Numbered from the stretch's first letter, positions 8,006 to 15,020 are shown. The stretch: 21,001 nt of DNA from JACDHQ01 sp036401195 (GCA_036401195.1 DASWVQ010000280.1:1-21001); one strand, 5' to 3'. Numbers and translations are program-made. The notes: generated by a model not told the origin, from the letters alone.

Positions 8006-9012
8006 TCGCGGCGTCGGCGGCGTGCAGCGTCCGGCGTGGCGGCGGCACGGTGCTCCTCGCGGGCATCGTGGCGATGGCCGGCGCGCCGCTCGCGCCGCGC
8101 CTGCCGTTCGCGGCGGGGGTCGCCGCGCAGGACGCGCCCGCCCCCGAGCCACTCCCCCGCTCGAGACTCGCTGCCCGGGCGGGGAATGCCTGGCGCACCT
8201 GGTGGCGGAGCGGCGCGGCTCCCACCCGGTGGACGCGTGCCCACCCGCTCCCCGCCGCCGCGGTGCGCTGGAAGCAGGCAGCCCCCGGCATCGAGTGGGG
8301 CACCCTCCCTCTCGCCGGCAGCGGGGAAGCGTGGCGGCTGCTGGTGGTGCTCGTCCGCGTGGATCCCGCGCGTCACGGGCTGCGGCTCATGGAAGGGGCC
8401 GACGCATCGCTCCTCGCCGGTCGCTGGACGGTGGACAGCGCGCCGGCGGCCGCCCGCGTCGCGCTCAACGCGGGACAGTTCCGATACGGGACGTCGTGGG
8501 GATGGGTGGTGCTCGATGGCGCCGAGGTGCTGCCGCCGCGGCGCGGACCGCTCGCGATGACGGTGGCGCAGGATTCCGCGGGGCGCGTGCACTGGATCGA
8601 GGACGCGGACGTGGAGCGCGCGCGGGCCACGCTGCGGCCGCGCGTCGCCTTCCAATCGTATCCCGCCCTCCTGGTGGGTGACGGCGAGGTCCCCGCGCCG
8701 CTCGGCGCCGCCGGGCTGGGACTCGACGTCGGCCATCGCGACGCGCGCCTCGCGATGGGTGAGCTGCGCGACGGGCGGCTGCTGATCGCGCTCACGCGCT
8801 TCGACGCGCTGGGCGAGTCGCTCGGCCAGGTGCCCTTCGGGCCGACCGTGCCGGAGATGGCGGCGATCATGGGCGCGATGGGATGCCGGCGCGCGGTGCT
8901 GCTCGACGGGGGGACGAGCGCGCAGCTCATGCTGCGCGATGCGGGCGGCGCGCCGCACCGGTGGCGCGGGTTCCGCGGCGTGCCGCTCGGCCTGGTGGTG
9001 CTGCCGAGGTAG
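8002..9012 (+). CDS. Exported phosphodiester glycosidase family protein (NAGPA/DUF2233-like)
   Basis: The frame opens at a GTG at 8002, overlapping the previous stop (GTGA), with GGAAG 5 bases upstream. The product is 336 residues. Residues about 11-43 form a long hydrophobic signal region ending A-A-Q. The conserved pattern of the phosphodiester glycosidase family is visible. RVALNAGQFRYG (about 152-163) holds the N-x-G-x-F segment. GLGLDVGHRDARLAMGE (about 238-254) contains the conserved R and A-x-G. GCRRAVLLDGGTSAQLM (about 294-310) is the L-D-G-G-x-S motif near the C-terminus. Human NAGPA uncovers mannose-6-phosphate by removing GlcNAc from a phosphodiester, and bacterial relatives are thought to act on phosphodiester-linked sugars of the envelope. 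The actual substrate here is unknown. As the last of three coupled exported genes, it is the only one with a recognisable enzymatic clue. Confidence 0.82.
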   Translation: MIAASAACSVRRGGGTVLLAGIVAMAGAPLAPRLPFAAGVAAQDAPAPEPLPRSRLAARAGNAWRTWWRSGAAPTRWTRAHPLPAAAVRWKQAAPGIEWGTLPLAGSGEAWRLLVVLVRVDPARHGLRLMEGADASLLAGRWTVDSAPAAARVALNAGQFRYGTSWGWVVLDGAEVLPPRRGPLAMTVAQDSAGRVHWIEDADVERARATLRPRVAFQSYPALLVGDGEVPAPLGAAGLGLDVGHRDARLAMGELRDGRLLIALTRFDALGESLGQVPFGPTVPEMAAIMGAMGCRRAVLLDGGTSAQLMLRDAGGAPHRWRGFRGVPLGLVVLPR

Positions 9013-9029
9013 CCGGCCAGGGGGCCGGC
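9012..9029 (+). terminator. Terminator-like hairpin after the glycosidase gene
   Basis: GCCGGCC at 9012-9018 pairs perfectly with GGCCGGC at 9023-9029 across the loop AGGG, starting on the last base of the TAG stop. The stem is 7 bp and all G/C. No T-run follows, so it may need Rho or only protect the 3' end. Confidence 0.45.
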
Positions 9030-9060
9030 GCACGGCCCGCCCGTTGCACCTACCCCTCGC

Positions 9061-9807
9061 ATGACGCTGAAGCTCGGCATGTGCGGCTTCACGATCGCCG
9101 CGGTCACCTACTACCGGCAGTTCCCGGTCGTGGAGGTGCAGCAGACCTTCTATGACCCGCCCGCGCCGGCGACCCTCGAGCGCTGGCGCGCGCAGGCGCC
9201 GCCGGCGTTCGAGTTCACGATGAAGGCGTGGCAGGTGATCACGCACCGGGGGACGAGCAGCACCTACCGGCGCCTCACGTCGCCCTTCACCGACCAGCAG
9301 CGCGAGGAAGCGGGGGCCTTCCGCGACACGCCCACGGTGCACGCGGCGTGGGAGAAGACGCTCGAGTGCATGCGCCTCCTGCGCGCGACGGCGATCCTCT
9401 TCCAGTGCCCGGCGAGCTTCCGCCCCACCGACGAGCACGTGGCGAGCATGCGTGGCTTCTTCGCGCGCATCGACCGACCCGACGGGGTGCGCCTCCTGTG
9501 GGAGCCGCGCGGCCCCTGGCCCGATGACCTGGTGCGCACGCTCTGCCGCGACCTGGGGCTGGTGCACGCGGTGGATCCCTTCGTGCGCCCCTCGCTCACC
9601 CCGGAGCTGGTCTACTGGCGGCTGCACGGCAACGGCTCTCCCTACGCCCGCTATACCGACGACGAGCTGCGCCAGGTCCACGCGTGGCTTCCCGCCGACC
9701 CGCGCACGGAGTGCTACGTCCTCTTCAACGAGGTGCCCCGGGTGCACGACGTGCGGCGCTTCCGTGAGCTGGGGCTCGACCGGCAGCCGGACCCCGCGCC
9801 GCTGTGA
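9061..9807 (+). CDS. DUF72 (YecE-like) domain protein
   Basis: This 248-residue protein matches the DUF72 family through most of its length. KLGMCGFT at the N-terminus corresponds to the G-x-S/T strand. YYRQFPVVEVQQTFYDPP is the family's hallmark V-E-x-x-x-T-F-Y segment. FEFTMKAWQVITH corresponds to the F-x-F-x-x-K-x-x-x-x-x-T-H segment, and LLWEPRGPWP to the conserved strand-end E-x-R. VYWRLHGNGSPYARYTDDEL is the Y-x-R-x-H-G segment, and YVLFNEVPRVHD replaces the usual Y-x-x-F-N-N. The fold is a TIM-like barrel. The biochemical role of the family is not settled, so none is claimed. No signal peptide is seen, so it is probably cytoplasmic. The ATG at 9061 has no clear SD. It follows the exported operon by 48 bases, with a hairpin between, so it may be a separate unit. 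Confidence 0.88.
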   Translation: MTLKLGMCGFTIAAVTYYRQFPVVEVQQTFYDPPAPATLERWRAQAPPAFEFTMKAWQVITHRGTSSTYRRLTSPFTDQQREEAGAFRDTPTVHAAWEKTLECMRLLRATAILFQCPASFRPTDEHVASMRGFFARIDRPDGVRLLWEPRGPWPDDLVRTLCRDLGLVHAVDPFVRPSLTPELVYWRLHGNGSPYARYTDDELRQVHAWLPADPRTECYVLFNEVPRVHDVRRFRELGLDRQPDPAPL

Positions 9808-9812
9808 CGGCC

Positions 9813-9830
9813 GACCGGGGGACCCCGGTC
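9813..9830 (+). terminator. Terminator-like hairpin after the DUF72 gene
   Basis: GACCGGG (9813-9819) and CCCGGTC (9824-9830) form a perfect 7-bp stem with a 4-base loop, five bases after the stop codon. The flanks lack a T-run. Confidence 0.45.
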
Positions 9831-9907
9831 AGCCCCTTCCGGGATTCCCTACTGCGGGGGTCGCCGCCGGGATGCATGCATGTGGCCCAGGGTTCCGGGT
9901 GGCTCCC

Positions 9908-10348
9908 ATGATGTTTCCCTCCGATCTTCCCCATCTCGTCGACGTCATCCTCACCAAGTGGCGGGCCGCGCTCCGGCATGGACCGGGGCTCCCCGCGAGG
10001 GAGGACGAGCGCGGGGCCGCCGAGCGCCAGCTGGTCCGCGCACTGGTCGACGCGGGGCTGAAACCGCACGACGACGTCGCGATCCGTTCCCTCGCCATCG
10101 CCGCCGCGGAGTTCGGGGCGCTCGAGCCGATGCGCGAGGTGGACCCCGGGAAGGTGCTCCGCTCCCTGGACCTGCTTCGTGCCACCATCTGGGCGATGCT
10201 CACGGAGGAGGCCCCCGCGTCGCGCATGGGATTCTGGCGCGACGCCACGAACTACATCCTCGCGATCGACGAGGCGCTGTCGGTGGCGACTCGGGCGGCG
10301 ATGAGCAGCACGGCGTACCAGCCGGGGGGGTTGCTGGTCGGGGCCTGA
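9908..10348 (+). CDS. Stand-alone helical protein resembling the RsbRD N-terminal sensory domain
   Basis: The frame is open from further upstream, but the first sensible starts are the tandem ATGs at 9908 and 9911. From 9908 the product is 146 residues, with no signal peptide or membrane helix. The pattern resembles the helical N-terminal domain of RsbRD-type stressosome co-antagonists and of some histidine kinases. It shows HLVDVILTKWRAALRHG (helix with central W), ALVDAGLKPHDDVAIRSLAI, FGALEPMREVDPGKVLRSLD then LLRATIWAMLTEE (the G-x-x-R-x-x-x...R-x-L-R-x-x-I-W pattern), and a last helix YILAIDEALSVATRAAM. The kinase, STAS or phosphatase output domain that normally follows is absent. No SD is seen. 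It lies just upstream of the YtrA operon on the same strand, but a separate promoter follows it. The family call is by pattern only; a plain hypothetical protein is the alternative. Confidence 0.6.
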   Translation: MMFPSDLPHLVDVILTKWRAALRHGPGLPAREDERGAAERQLVRALVDAGLKPHDDVAIRSLAIAAAEFGALEPMREVDPGKVLRSLDLLRATIWAMLTEEAPASRMGFWRDATNYILAIDEALSVATRAAMSSTAYQPGGLLVGA

Positions 10349-10355
10349 TCGAGAC

Positions 10356-10376
10356 GGGCGGCGCCGGCGCGCGCCC
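10356..10376 (+). terminator. Weak terminator-like hairpin
   Basis: GGGCG (10356-10360) pairs with CGCCC (10372-10376), enclosing the self-complementary GCGCCGGCGC. It starts 8 bases after the preceding stop codon. No T-run follows, and the surrounding DNA is so GC-rich that chance pairing is possible. Confidence 0.3.
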
Positions 10377-10415
10377 TCGCGACCGTCGCCGCGCCCATGA
10401 GACGCCGGGGGGGGC

Positions 10416-10451
10416 TTGACGGAATGGTGTACTAGGTGAAATAGTACACCA
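10416..10451 (+). promoter_or_regulatory. Promoter and operator of the YtrA-type ABC operon
   Basis: TTGACG at 10416-10421 is a near-consensus -35. A perfect 10-bp inverted repeat follows: TGGTGTACTA at 10425-10434 and TAGTACACCA at 10442-10451, separated by GGTGAAA. Viewed as GGTGTA-N13-TACACC, it matches in form the operators described for YtrA-family GntR repressors. The -10 must fall inside the repeat (for example around 10439-10447), so a bound repressor would block RNA polymerase. The right arm ends one base before the ATG of the repressor gene, which implies autoregulation. There is no room for a ribosome binding site. Confidence 0.85.
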
Positions 10452-10452
10452 C

Positions 10453-10857
10453 ATGCTCCCCTTCGCCATCACCCTCCGTCCCGGCGAGTCGCCCTATCGC
10501 CAGGTGGTCTACGCGGCCACCCGCGCCGTCGTGTCGGGGGAGCTCGCGCCGGGCAGCCGCTTCCCCTCCGTGCGCGAGCTGAGCCAGGCGCTCCGCATCA
10601 ATCCCAACACCGCCCAGAAGGCGGTCGCGGAGCTCACCCGCGACGGCCTGCTCGAGGTGCGTCCCGGGATCGGGACCGTCGTCGCCGAGGGGCGGCGCCG
10701 CCCCTCGGCGGCGGAGAAGCGGCACCTGCTCTCGGCGGAGCTGGAGAAGCTGCTCGTGGAGGCGCGCCGGCTGGGCGTGTCGCTCGAGGAACTGCACGAC
10801 GCGGTGGAGGACCGGTGGGATTCCCTGTTCGGCCCCGATGCCGGGGTGGGACGATGA
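10453..10857 (+). CDS. GntR-family transcriptional repressor, YtrA subfamily
   Basis: This is a 134-residue, cytoplasmic DNA-binding protein. Residues about 8-75 form the GntR winged helix: SPYRQVVYAATRAVVSGELA, PGSRFPSVRELSQAL, INPNTAQKAVAELTRDGLLE, then VRPGIGTVVAEG. The N-P-N-T recognition helix and the short helical C-terminal tail of about 55 residues, with no ligand-binding domain, are typical of the YtrA subfamily. Such proteins repress ABC transporter operons in which their own gene comes first. That layout is present here: the ATPase gene begins 31 bases after the stop and the permease follows. The ATG at 10453 lies directly against the operator palindrome with no SD. Transcription starting about 7 bases after a -10 placed inside the palindrome would give a leaderless mRNA. 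The inducer is unknown. Confidence 0.92.
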   Translation: MLPFAITLRPGESPYRQVVYAATRAVVSGELAPGSRFPSVRELSQALRINPNTAQKAVAELTRDGLLEVRPGIGTVVAEGRRRPSAAEKRHLLSAELEKLLVEARRLGVSLEELHDAVEDRWDSLFGPDAGVGR

Positions 10858-10888
10858 CGCACGCCGCGGCGCGCGGCGGGAGGACGCG

Positions 10889-11833
10889 ATGAACGCGGTG
10901 GAAGCCGAAGGGCTGGTGTACGCCTACGGGCGGCACGACGCGCTGCATGGCGTGTCGCTGGCCGTCCCCGAGGGGGCGATCTACGCGCTGCTCGGGCCGA
11001 ACGGGGCGGGGAAGACGACGCTGCTCCAGGTCCTGGCGAACCTCCGCCGTGCGTCGGGGGGCACGGCGCGGCTGCTGGGTCGCGACGTGCGCACGCTGGA
11101 CTGGCGCGACCGCCAGGCGATCGGGTACCTCGCCGAGGGGACGACGCTCCCCGGCTGGATGCGGCTGCGCGAGCTGGAGGCGTACCTCGCCCCCCTGTAC
11201 CCGGGGTGGGATCGCGTGCTCGCCGACACGCTCCGCGAGCGCTTCCAGCTCGATCCCGCGCGCAAGGTGGGAACGTTCTCGCGTGGGGAGCAGATGAAGG
11301 CCGCGCTGCTCTGCGCGCTCGCGCCGCGCCCGAAGCTGCTCCTGCTCGACGAGCCCTTCACCGGGATCGACGTGGCGGTGAAGGAGGATCTGGTGCGTGG
11401 GCTCCTCGAGTCGGCCGCAGGGGAGGGGTGGACCGTGCTGGTCGCCTCGCACGACATCGGGGAGCTGGAGATGCTCGCCGACCACGTGGGGATCCTCGTG
11501 CAGGGGCGCATGCGCCTCGACGAGCCCCTCGAGCGCGCGCGGGAGCGATTCCGTCGCGTCACGGTCACGGGCGACCCGCAGATGCTCGCCGCGGCGGCGC
11601 GCGCCGGGGCGGGGTGGCTGCGCGTCGAGCGGTTCGACGAGCACCTGGCCTTCGTGGTGAGCGACGCGTCGCCGGCGCTCGCCTCGTCGCGGCTGCCCGC
11701 GCTGTTCCCCGGCGCGCGCACGATCGACGTGCGCGAGCTGCCGCTGCGCGAGTTGTACCTCGCCGTCAGCGCCGCCACGCCGGAGCCGTCCGCCGCGGCG
11801 CCTGCCACCCGGACCCTGGAGGAGGTCGCATGA
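10889..11833 (+). CDS. ABC transporter ATP-binding protein
   Basis: This 314-residue ATPase starts at the ATG at 10889, chosen for GGGAGGA 4-5 bases upstream; an upstream ATG at 10838 lies inside the repressor gene. Motifs in order are Walker A GPNGAGKTT (36-44) and a Q-loop region GYLAEGTTLPGW, in which the usual Q appears as E. Then come a degenerate signature FSRGEQMK (130-137, standard LSGGQ), Walker B LLLLDEPF with catalytic E155, the D-loop G-I-D, and the switch histidine in ASHD (H188). The signature variant is common in YtrB/CcmA-like ATPases. The C-terminal 90 residues beyond the nucleotide-binding domain form an extension often seen in this group. It works at the inner membrane face with the permease encoded next, whose start overlaps its stop. 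The substrate is unknown; YtrA-type systems often respond to cell-wall stress. Confidence 0.93.
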   Translation: MNAVEAEGLVYAYGRHDALHGVSLAVPEGAIYALLGPNGAGKTTLLQVLANLRRASGGTARLLGRDVRTLDWRDRQAIGYLAEGTTLPGWMRLRELEAYLAPLYPGWDRVLADTLRERFQLDPARKVGTFSRGEQMKAALLCALAPRPKLLLLDEPFTGIDVAVKEDLVRGLLESAAGEGWTVLVASHDIGELEMLADHVGILVQGRMRLDEPLERARERFRRVTVTGDPQMLAAAARAGAGWLRVERFDEHLAFVVSDASPALASSRLPALFPGARTIDVRELPLRELYLAVSAATPEPSAAAPATRTLEEVA

Positions 11834-13347
11834 TGCCGATGTCGCAGGTGGGACACGTCTTCCGGAAGGACCTGCGTGAGCATCGCGTGCGCCTGGCGCT
11901 GTTCGTGGCGCTGGTGCTCGTCGCGCTGGCGCGCGCGACCGGTGCGCCGGTGCCCGCGGACCAGAACGTCCTCGCAATCCTCGTCCTGTTCGCGGGGATC
12001 GCGATCGTCGCGGCGCCGCTGGAAAGCGATCCGCCCGCGGGCACGCGCAGCTTCTGGGTGGCGCGTCCCGTGGCGCCGGGGGCGATGCTGGCGGCCAAGC
12101 TGGCCTTCGCGGCGCTGCTCGTGCTGCTCGCCGGGGTGGCGCAGGCGATCGCCCTCTGGAGCCTCGACCTCCGGACACCCGAGGCCATCGTGTACGTCGC
12201 GCGCCCGGTGCAGCTCTTCGCGCTCCTGTTGCTCGCGACCCTCGTCGTCGCCGGGGCGAGCGACGATGCCCGCGCCCGGCTGCTGCTCGTCTTCGCCCTG
12301 GTCATCGGCCTCGTGTTCGCCGTGACGAAGCTCTCGCGGGTCGATCCGGCGCCGCCCTGGGTGAAGGGCGCGTCGACCGCCGCCGCGGCGACCCTCGCCC
12401 TCGGTGCGCTGTCCTACTTCTATCGTGCGCGACGCCGGGGGCTGATCCCGGTCGTGATGGGGTTCCTGGTCCTGGCGCTCGGCGGCCTGGCCATGATCGG
12501 TCGTACCGCCCCCGTCGCGCCGCCGCTGGTGGGGCCCGACGTGCCCCGTCCGGAGGTCCGCCTGACGGTGCCGCCGGGGGCCCCGGCGGTGTACCGGAGA
12601 CACCTGCGGCTGCGGCTCTCGGCGTCGCAGCCGGCTCCGGGATGGCAGTACAGCATGCGCGAACCCCAGCTGGTGGTGACGCTGGGGAGCGGGCGCGTGA
12701 TCCGGATCGAGGCGGACCAGAACTTCATGAACTTCGGCGGCGATCCCGGACCCGCGCCGGTTCCCTCCGCGATCGCGGCGCTGCGCGAGCGCGCCGAGCA
12801 GGCCGGCTGGCAGGAGGTCTCCGTCCCGCTCAGACGCGATCTTCGAGTCGCGGACGGGGACACGATCCAGGAGGTGAAGCTATCCGGGACGGTGCTCGTG
12901 ACCCGCCTGCGGGTGGTGGACACCATCCCGCTCGCCCAGGGCGCGTCGCGGGCCCGGCGCGGCGTTCGCACCATCATCGACAGCGTCGCGATGCCGGACG
13001 GGGAACTGGAGGTCGTGCTGCGCACCGAGGGTCTGACCAAGCCCGATGACCAGTCGCGGCTCTTCCCCTTCACGAGCTACTTCGGGCGGGGCTACATCCT
13101 CCTTGGCCCGAACGGCGAGCGGATGCCGATGCGCCAGACCTGGACCGGGTCCAGCTCCGTGGGGCTGGTGCTCCCGACTAGCGCCTTCGGCGATGCACAG
13201 TTGCGGCTCGTCCCGATCGACACGGGGACGGCGTCCGCGCGGGAAGCGGGCGACACTGGTTGGTTCCGCGACGCCCGCCTCCTTGCGGTCGAGCCGAAAG
13301 TCCAGGGGCGCTACCCGATCGCCCTGGAGTGGAAGCGCGCGGGGTGA
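11830..13347 (+). CDS. ABC transporter permease with a large C-terminal soluble domain
   Basis: This 505-residue protein starts at the ATG at 11830, overlapping the ATPase stop (ATGA), with GGAGG at 11821-11825. About seven hydrophobic segments occupy residues 20-225: around 21-37, 46-64, 86-111, 127-143, 149-167, 181-198 and 204-224. The charged segments RKDLREHRVR before the first helix and SDPPAGTRSFWVARPVAPGA after the second resemble ABC-2 type permeases. From about residue 235 to the end there is no membrane helix, but about 270 residues of beta-rich soluble sequence (LRLRLSASQPAPGWQYSM, VKLSGTVLVTRLRVVDTIP, ELEVVLRTEGL). With seven helices and an N-terminus inside, this domain would lie outside the inner membrane. 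No family is recognised for it. It could bind substrate, a drug or an envelope partner. Confidence 0.85.
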   Translation: MMPMSQVGHVFRKDLREHRVRLALFVALVLVALARATGAPVPADQNVLAILVLFAGIAIVAAPLESDPPAGTRSFWVARPVAPGAMLAAKLAFAALLVLLAGVAQAIALWSLDLRTPEAIVYVARPVQLFALLLLATLVVAGASDDARARLLLVFALVIGLVFAVTKLSRVDPAPPWVKGASTAAAATLALGALSYFYRARRRGLIPVVMGFLVLALGGLAMIGRTAPVAPPLVGPDVPRPEVRLTVPPGAPAVYRRHLRLRLSASQPAPGWQYSMREPQLVVTLGSGRVIRIEADQNFMNFGGDPGPAPVPSAIAALRERAEQAGWQEVSVPLRRDLRVADGDTIQEVKLSGTVLVTRLRVVDTIPLAQGASRARRGVRTIIDSVAMPDGELEVVLRTEGLTKPDDQSRLFPFTSYFGRGYILLGPNGERMPMRQTWTGSSSVGLVLPTSAFGDAQLRLVPIDTGTASAREAGDTGWFRDARLLAVEPKVQGRYPIALEWKRAG

Positions 13348-13360
13348 GGATGCCCCCGCG
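13338..13360. terminator. Hairpin spanning convergent gene ends
   Basis: CGCGGGG (13338-13344) and CCCCGCG (13354-13360) form a perfect 7-bp stem with a 9-base loop that includes the permease stop. The 15-base gap separates the permease from the convergent M56 gene, so the hairpin could serve both strands. There is no T-run. Confidence 0.4.
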
Positions 13361-13362
13361 GC

Positions 13363-14604
13363 CTACCTGCTGAGGCTGAACACGAAGGGCATCTGCACCA
13401 GCTGCTTCACCGGCTTGCCTCCGCGGCGCGCGGGAGCGAAGCGATAGCGGGGCAGCGCCTCGCGTACGGCATCGGTGAAGGCGCCGTGGTCGCTCTTCAG
13501 CACCTTGAAGCTCCCCATCTCGGCGAGGCTGTCGAGACCAACGACGAACTGGACGAGGACCTCGCCCTCGGTCTTCGCGGCGCGCAGCGCGTCGGGGTAG
13601 CGCGCCGGGGCAGCCGAGACGATGGCGGCGACGCTGTCCACCTGGTACTCGAAGAAGACCGTGTCCACGCGCGGCGCGGTGGCGATGCGGGCGACGCGCG
13701 CGGCGAGCGCGGACCGGGGCGCGGGGATGGTGAAGGCCGTCGCGAGGGCGACGATCGCCGCGAGTGAGAGGAGCACCGCGCGGGCACGCGGGTGGGTGGG
13801 AGCCGGGGTGTGCATGATGTCGATCCTCCGTTCGAGCTGGGTGATGCCCTCGAAGAGGGCGGGGATGAGGGATGGTCCGGCTGCGCGCTGCGCCATCGCC
13901 AGGAGGAGCTCCGCATAGTCCTGGCGGTGCGGGTGGGCCCGCAGGAGGCGCGCGTCGCAATCCACCTCGATGGCGATCGCGAGTCGCCGCGCGATGAACC
14001 AGGGGGCGGGATTCCAGGGGACGAGCGCCGTGACGAGCGCCGCACCGAGCAGGAGCCATGCGTCGCCGGCCCGCAGGTGCTCCTGCTCGTGCCGCAGCAC
14101 CAGCTCACGCTCGTCCGCCGGCATGGCGACGACCCATGCCGGCAGCACGATGGCCGGCCGCGGCCAGGCGACGATGGCCGGACCCACGTCGCGGGAGATA
14201 AGCACGGGGACGCCGTTCACGCGGCGGGCCACCCATCGGCGCCGCATCGCACGCATGGCGACGATGCCAACCAGGAGCCGAACGAGCAGGAACGCCGACG
14301 TCGCCACCCAGGTCGCGGCAAGGAACCGCGTGAGGGAGGGAGCCGACAGCAGGGACTCATGCGGCCCGCCCGCGGCACCGTCCGGAGTGACCAGGACCGG
14401 ATCGAACAGCAGGGCGGGGAGGGGGAGTGGGCCCCGCGCGTCTGGAAGGACCCCGGCGAGCCCCATCCAGGGAAGGATGGTGCTGGCCAGCAGCGCCACC
14501 ACCCAGCCGACTCGAGTCGGCATCCCCGCCGCGCGCGCGGCCCGCTCCCACGCGAGTGCGCTCACCGCGCACGCCGCGCCCACGAGGAGCACGTGCACCA
14601 GCAT
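13363..14604 (-). CDS. M56-family (BlaR1-like) zinc metallopeptidase with C-terminal TonB domain
   Basis: From the ATG at 14604 the product is 413 residues. A GTG at 14616 overlapping the repressor stop is an alternative start; ATG is preferred because GGTGAG lies 7 bases before it. Membrane helices are at about 1-22, 30-52, 92-117, 180-200 and 275-292. Between the third and fourth is the zinc motif HEQEH (172-176, H-E-x-x-H) in ELVLRHEQEHLRAGD, with likely third ligand E213 in AIEVDCDA. This is the BlaR1/MecR1 peptidase core, which in the family cleaves the partner repressor after a signal. Instead of a penicillin-binding sensor, residues about 313-413 form a TonB C-terminal domain (YPDALRAAKTEGEVLVQFVV, FTDAVREALPRYRFAPAR). 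The gene follows the BlaI-like repressor as an operon. The signal is probably not a beta-lactam bound by a BlaR sensor domain, since that domain is missing. Confidence 0.9.
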   Translation of the reverse strand: MLVHVLLVGAACAVSALAWERAARAAGMPTRVGWVVALLASTILPWMGLAGVLPDARGPLPLPALLFDPVLVTPDGAAGGPHESLLSAPSLTRFLAATWVATSAFLLVRLLVGIVAMRAMRRRWVARRVNGVPVLISRDVGPAIVAWPRPAIVLPAWVVAMPADERELVLRHEQEHLRAGDAWLLLGAALVTALVPWNPAPWFIARRLAIAIEVDCDARLLRAHPHRQDYAELLLAMAQRAAGPSLIPALFEGITQLERRIDIMHTPAPTHPRARAVLLSLAAIVALATAFTIPAPRSALAARVARIATAPRVDTVFFEYQVDSVAAIVSAAPARYPDALRAAKTEGEVLVQFVVGLDSLAEMGSFKVLKSDHGAFTDAVREALPRYRFAPARRGGKPVKQLVQMPFVFSLSR

Positions 14605-14612
14605 GGCGGGAC

Positions 14613-15020
14613 TCACCGGCGCCCCCGACCGTCCTTCGGGCGGGGGCGCGCGCCCGGCGCGGTGCCGCGGCGGATGCGCTCCTGGAGGCGTGCCAGGTCG
14701 TCGGCGCCCAGCTCGCGGTGCTCCACGAGGTGCACGAGCAGCTGCTCCGCGGAGCCCCCGAACAGCTTGTCGATCAGGCGGGTCACCGCGCTGCGTCCCG
14801 CGTCGCCCCGCTCGACGGCGGGGAGGTAGCGGTGTGCGCGCCCCTCGACGGTGTGCGACAGGAGCCCCTTCTCCTCCAGGTTGCGGAGGATGGTGAGGAC
14901 GGTGGTGTATGCGAGGTCGGCGGGAAGCCGCTCCCGGACCTCGGCGACGGTGCCCGAGCGAAGGTCCCAGAGCACGTTCATGACGTCCAGTTCGCGGTCC
15001 CCGAGGGAGAACTCGTCCAT
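14613..15020 (-). CDS. BlaI/MecI/CopY-family transcriptional repressor
   Basis: This 135-residue protein starts at the ATG at 15020, with GGAGG four bases upstream. The N-terminal winged helix covers about residues 4-80. It opens with LGDRELDVMNVLWDLRSGTV, matching the family's L-x-x-x-E-x-x-x-M-x-x-L-W opening. AYTTVLTILRNLEEKGLLSH is the T-T-V recognition helix segment, and VEGRAHRYLP the wing with the R-x-x-x-Y pattern. Residues 88-120 (AVTRLIDKLFGGSAEQLLVH, LVEHRELG) form the helical dimerisation domain in which family members are cut by their BlaR partner. A basic, Pro-rich tail follows. The next gene encodes an M56 peptidase. Two dyads around its own promoter are the expected binding sites, so autorepression is likely. 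No beta-lactamase or PBP gene lies nearby. Confidence 0.93.
   Translation of the reverse strand: MDEFSLGDRELDVMNVLWDLRSGTVAEVRERLPADLAYTTVLTILRNLEEKGLLSHTVEGRAHRYLPAVERGDAGRSAVTRLIDKLFGGSAEQLLVHLVEHRELGADDLARLQERIRRGTAPGARPRPKDGRGRR

Noticed and set aside
7837..9747. Minus-strand open frame of 636 codons across the glycosidase and DUF72 genes.
   Set aside because: Both plus-strand genes have clear family motifs. The minus frame is His/Arg/Gln-rich without structure.
9872..9881. Palindrome ATGCATGCAT before the gene at 9908, considered as an operator.
   Set aside because: It is a simple alternating repeat with no promoter boxes nearby, too weak to report as a site.
10889..11833. Possibility that this ATPase serves the efflux operon at 15193-19522.
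   Set aside because: It is coupled by overlap to its own permease, is controlled by a YtrA-type repressor, and lies on the other strand with the BlaI-M56 operon between.
10634..12603. Long minus-strand open frames opposite the ABC ATPase and permease.
   Set aside because: Walker and signature motifs and membrane helices are on the plus strand. The minus frames are Arg/Pro/Ser-rich shadows.
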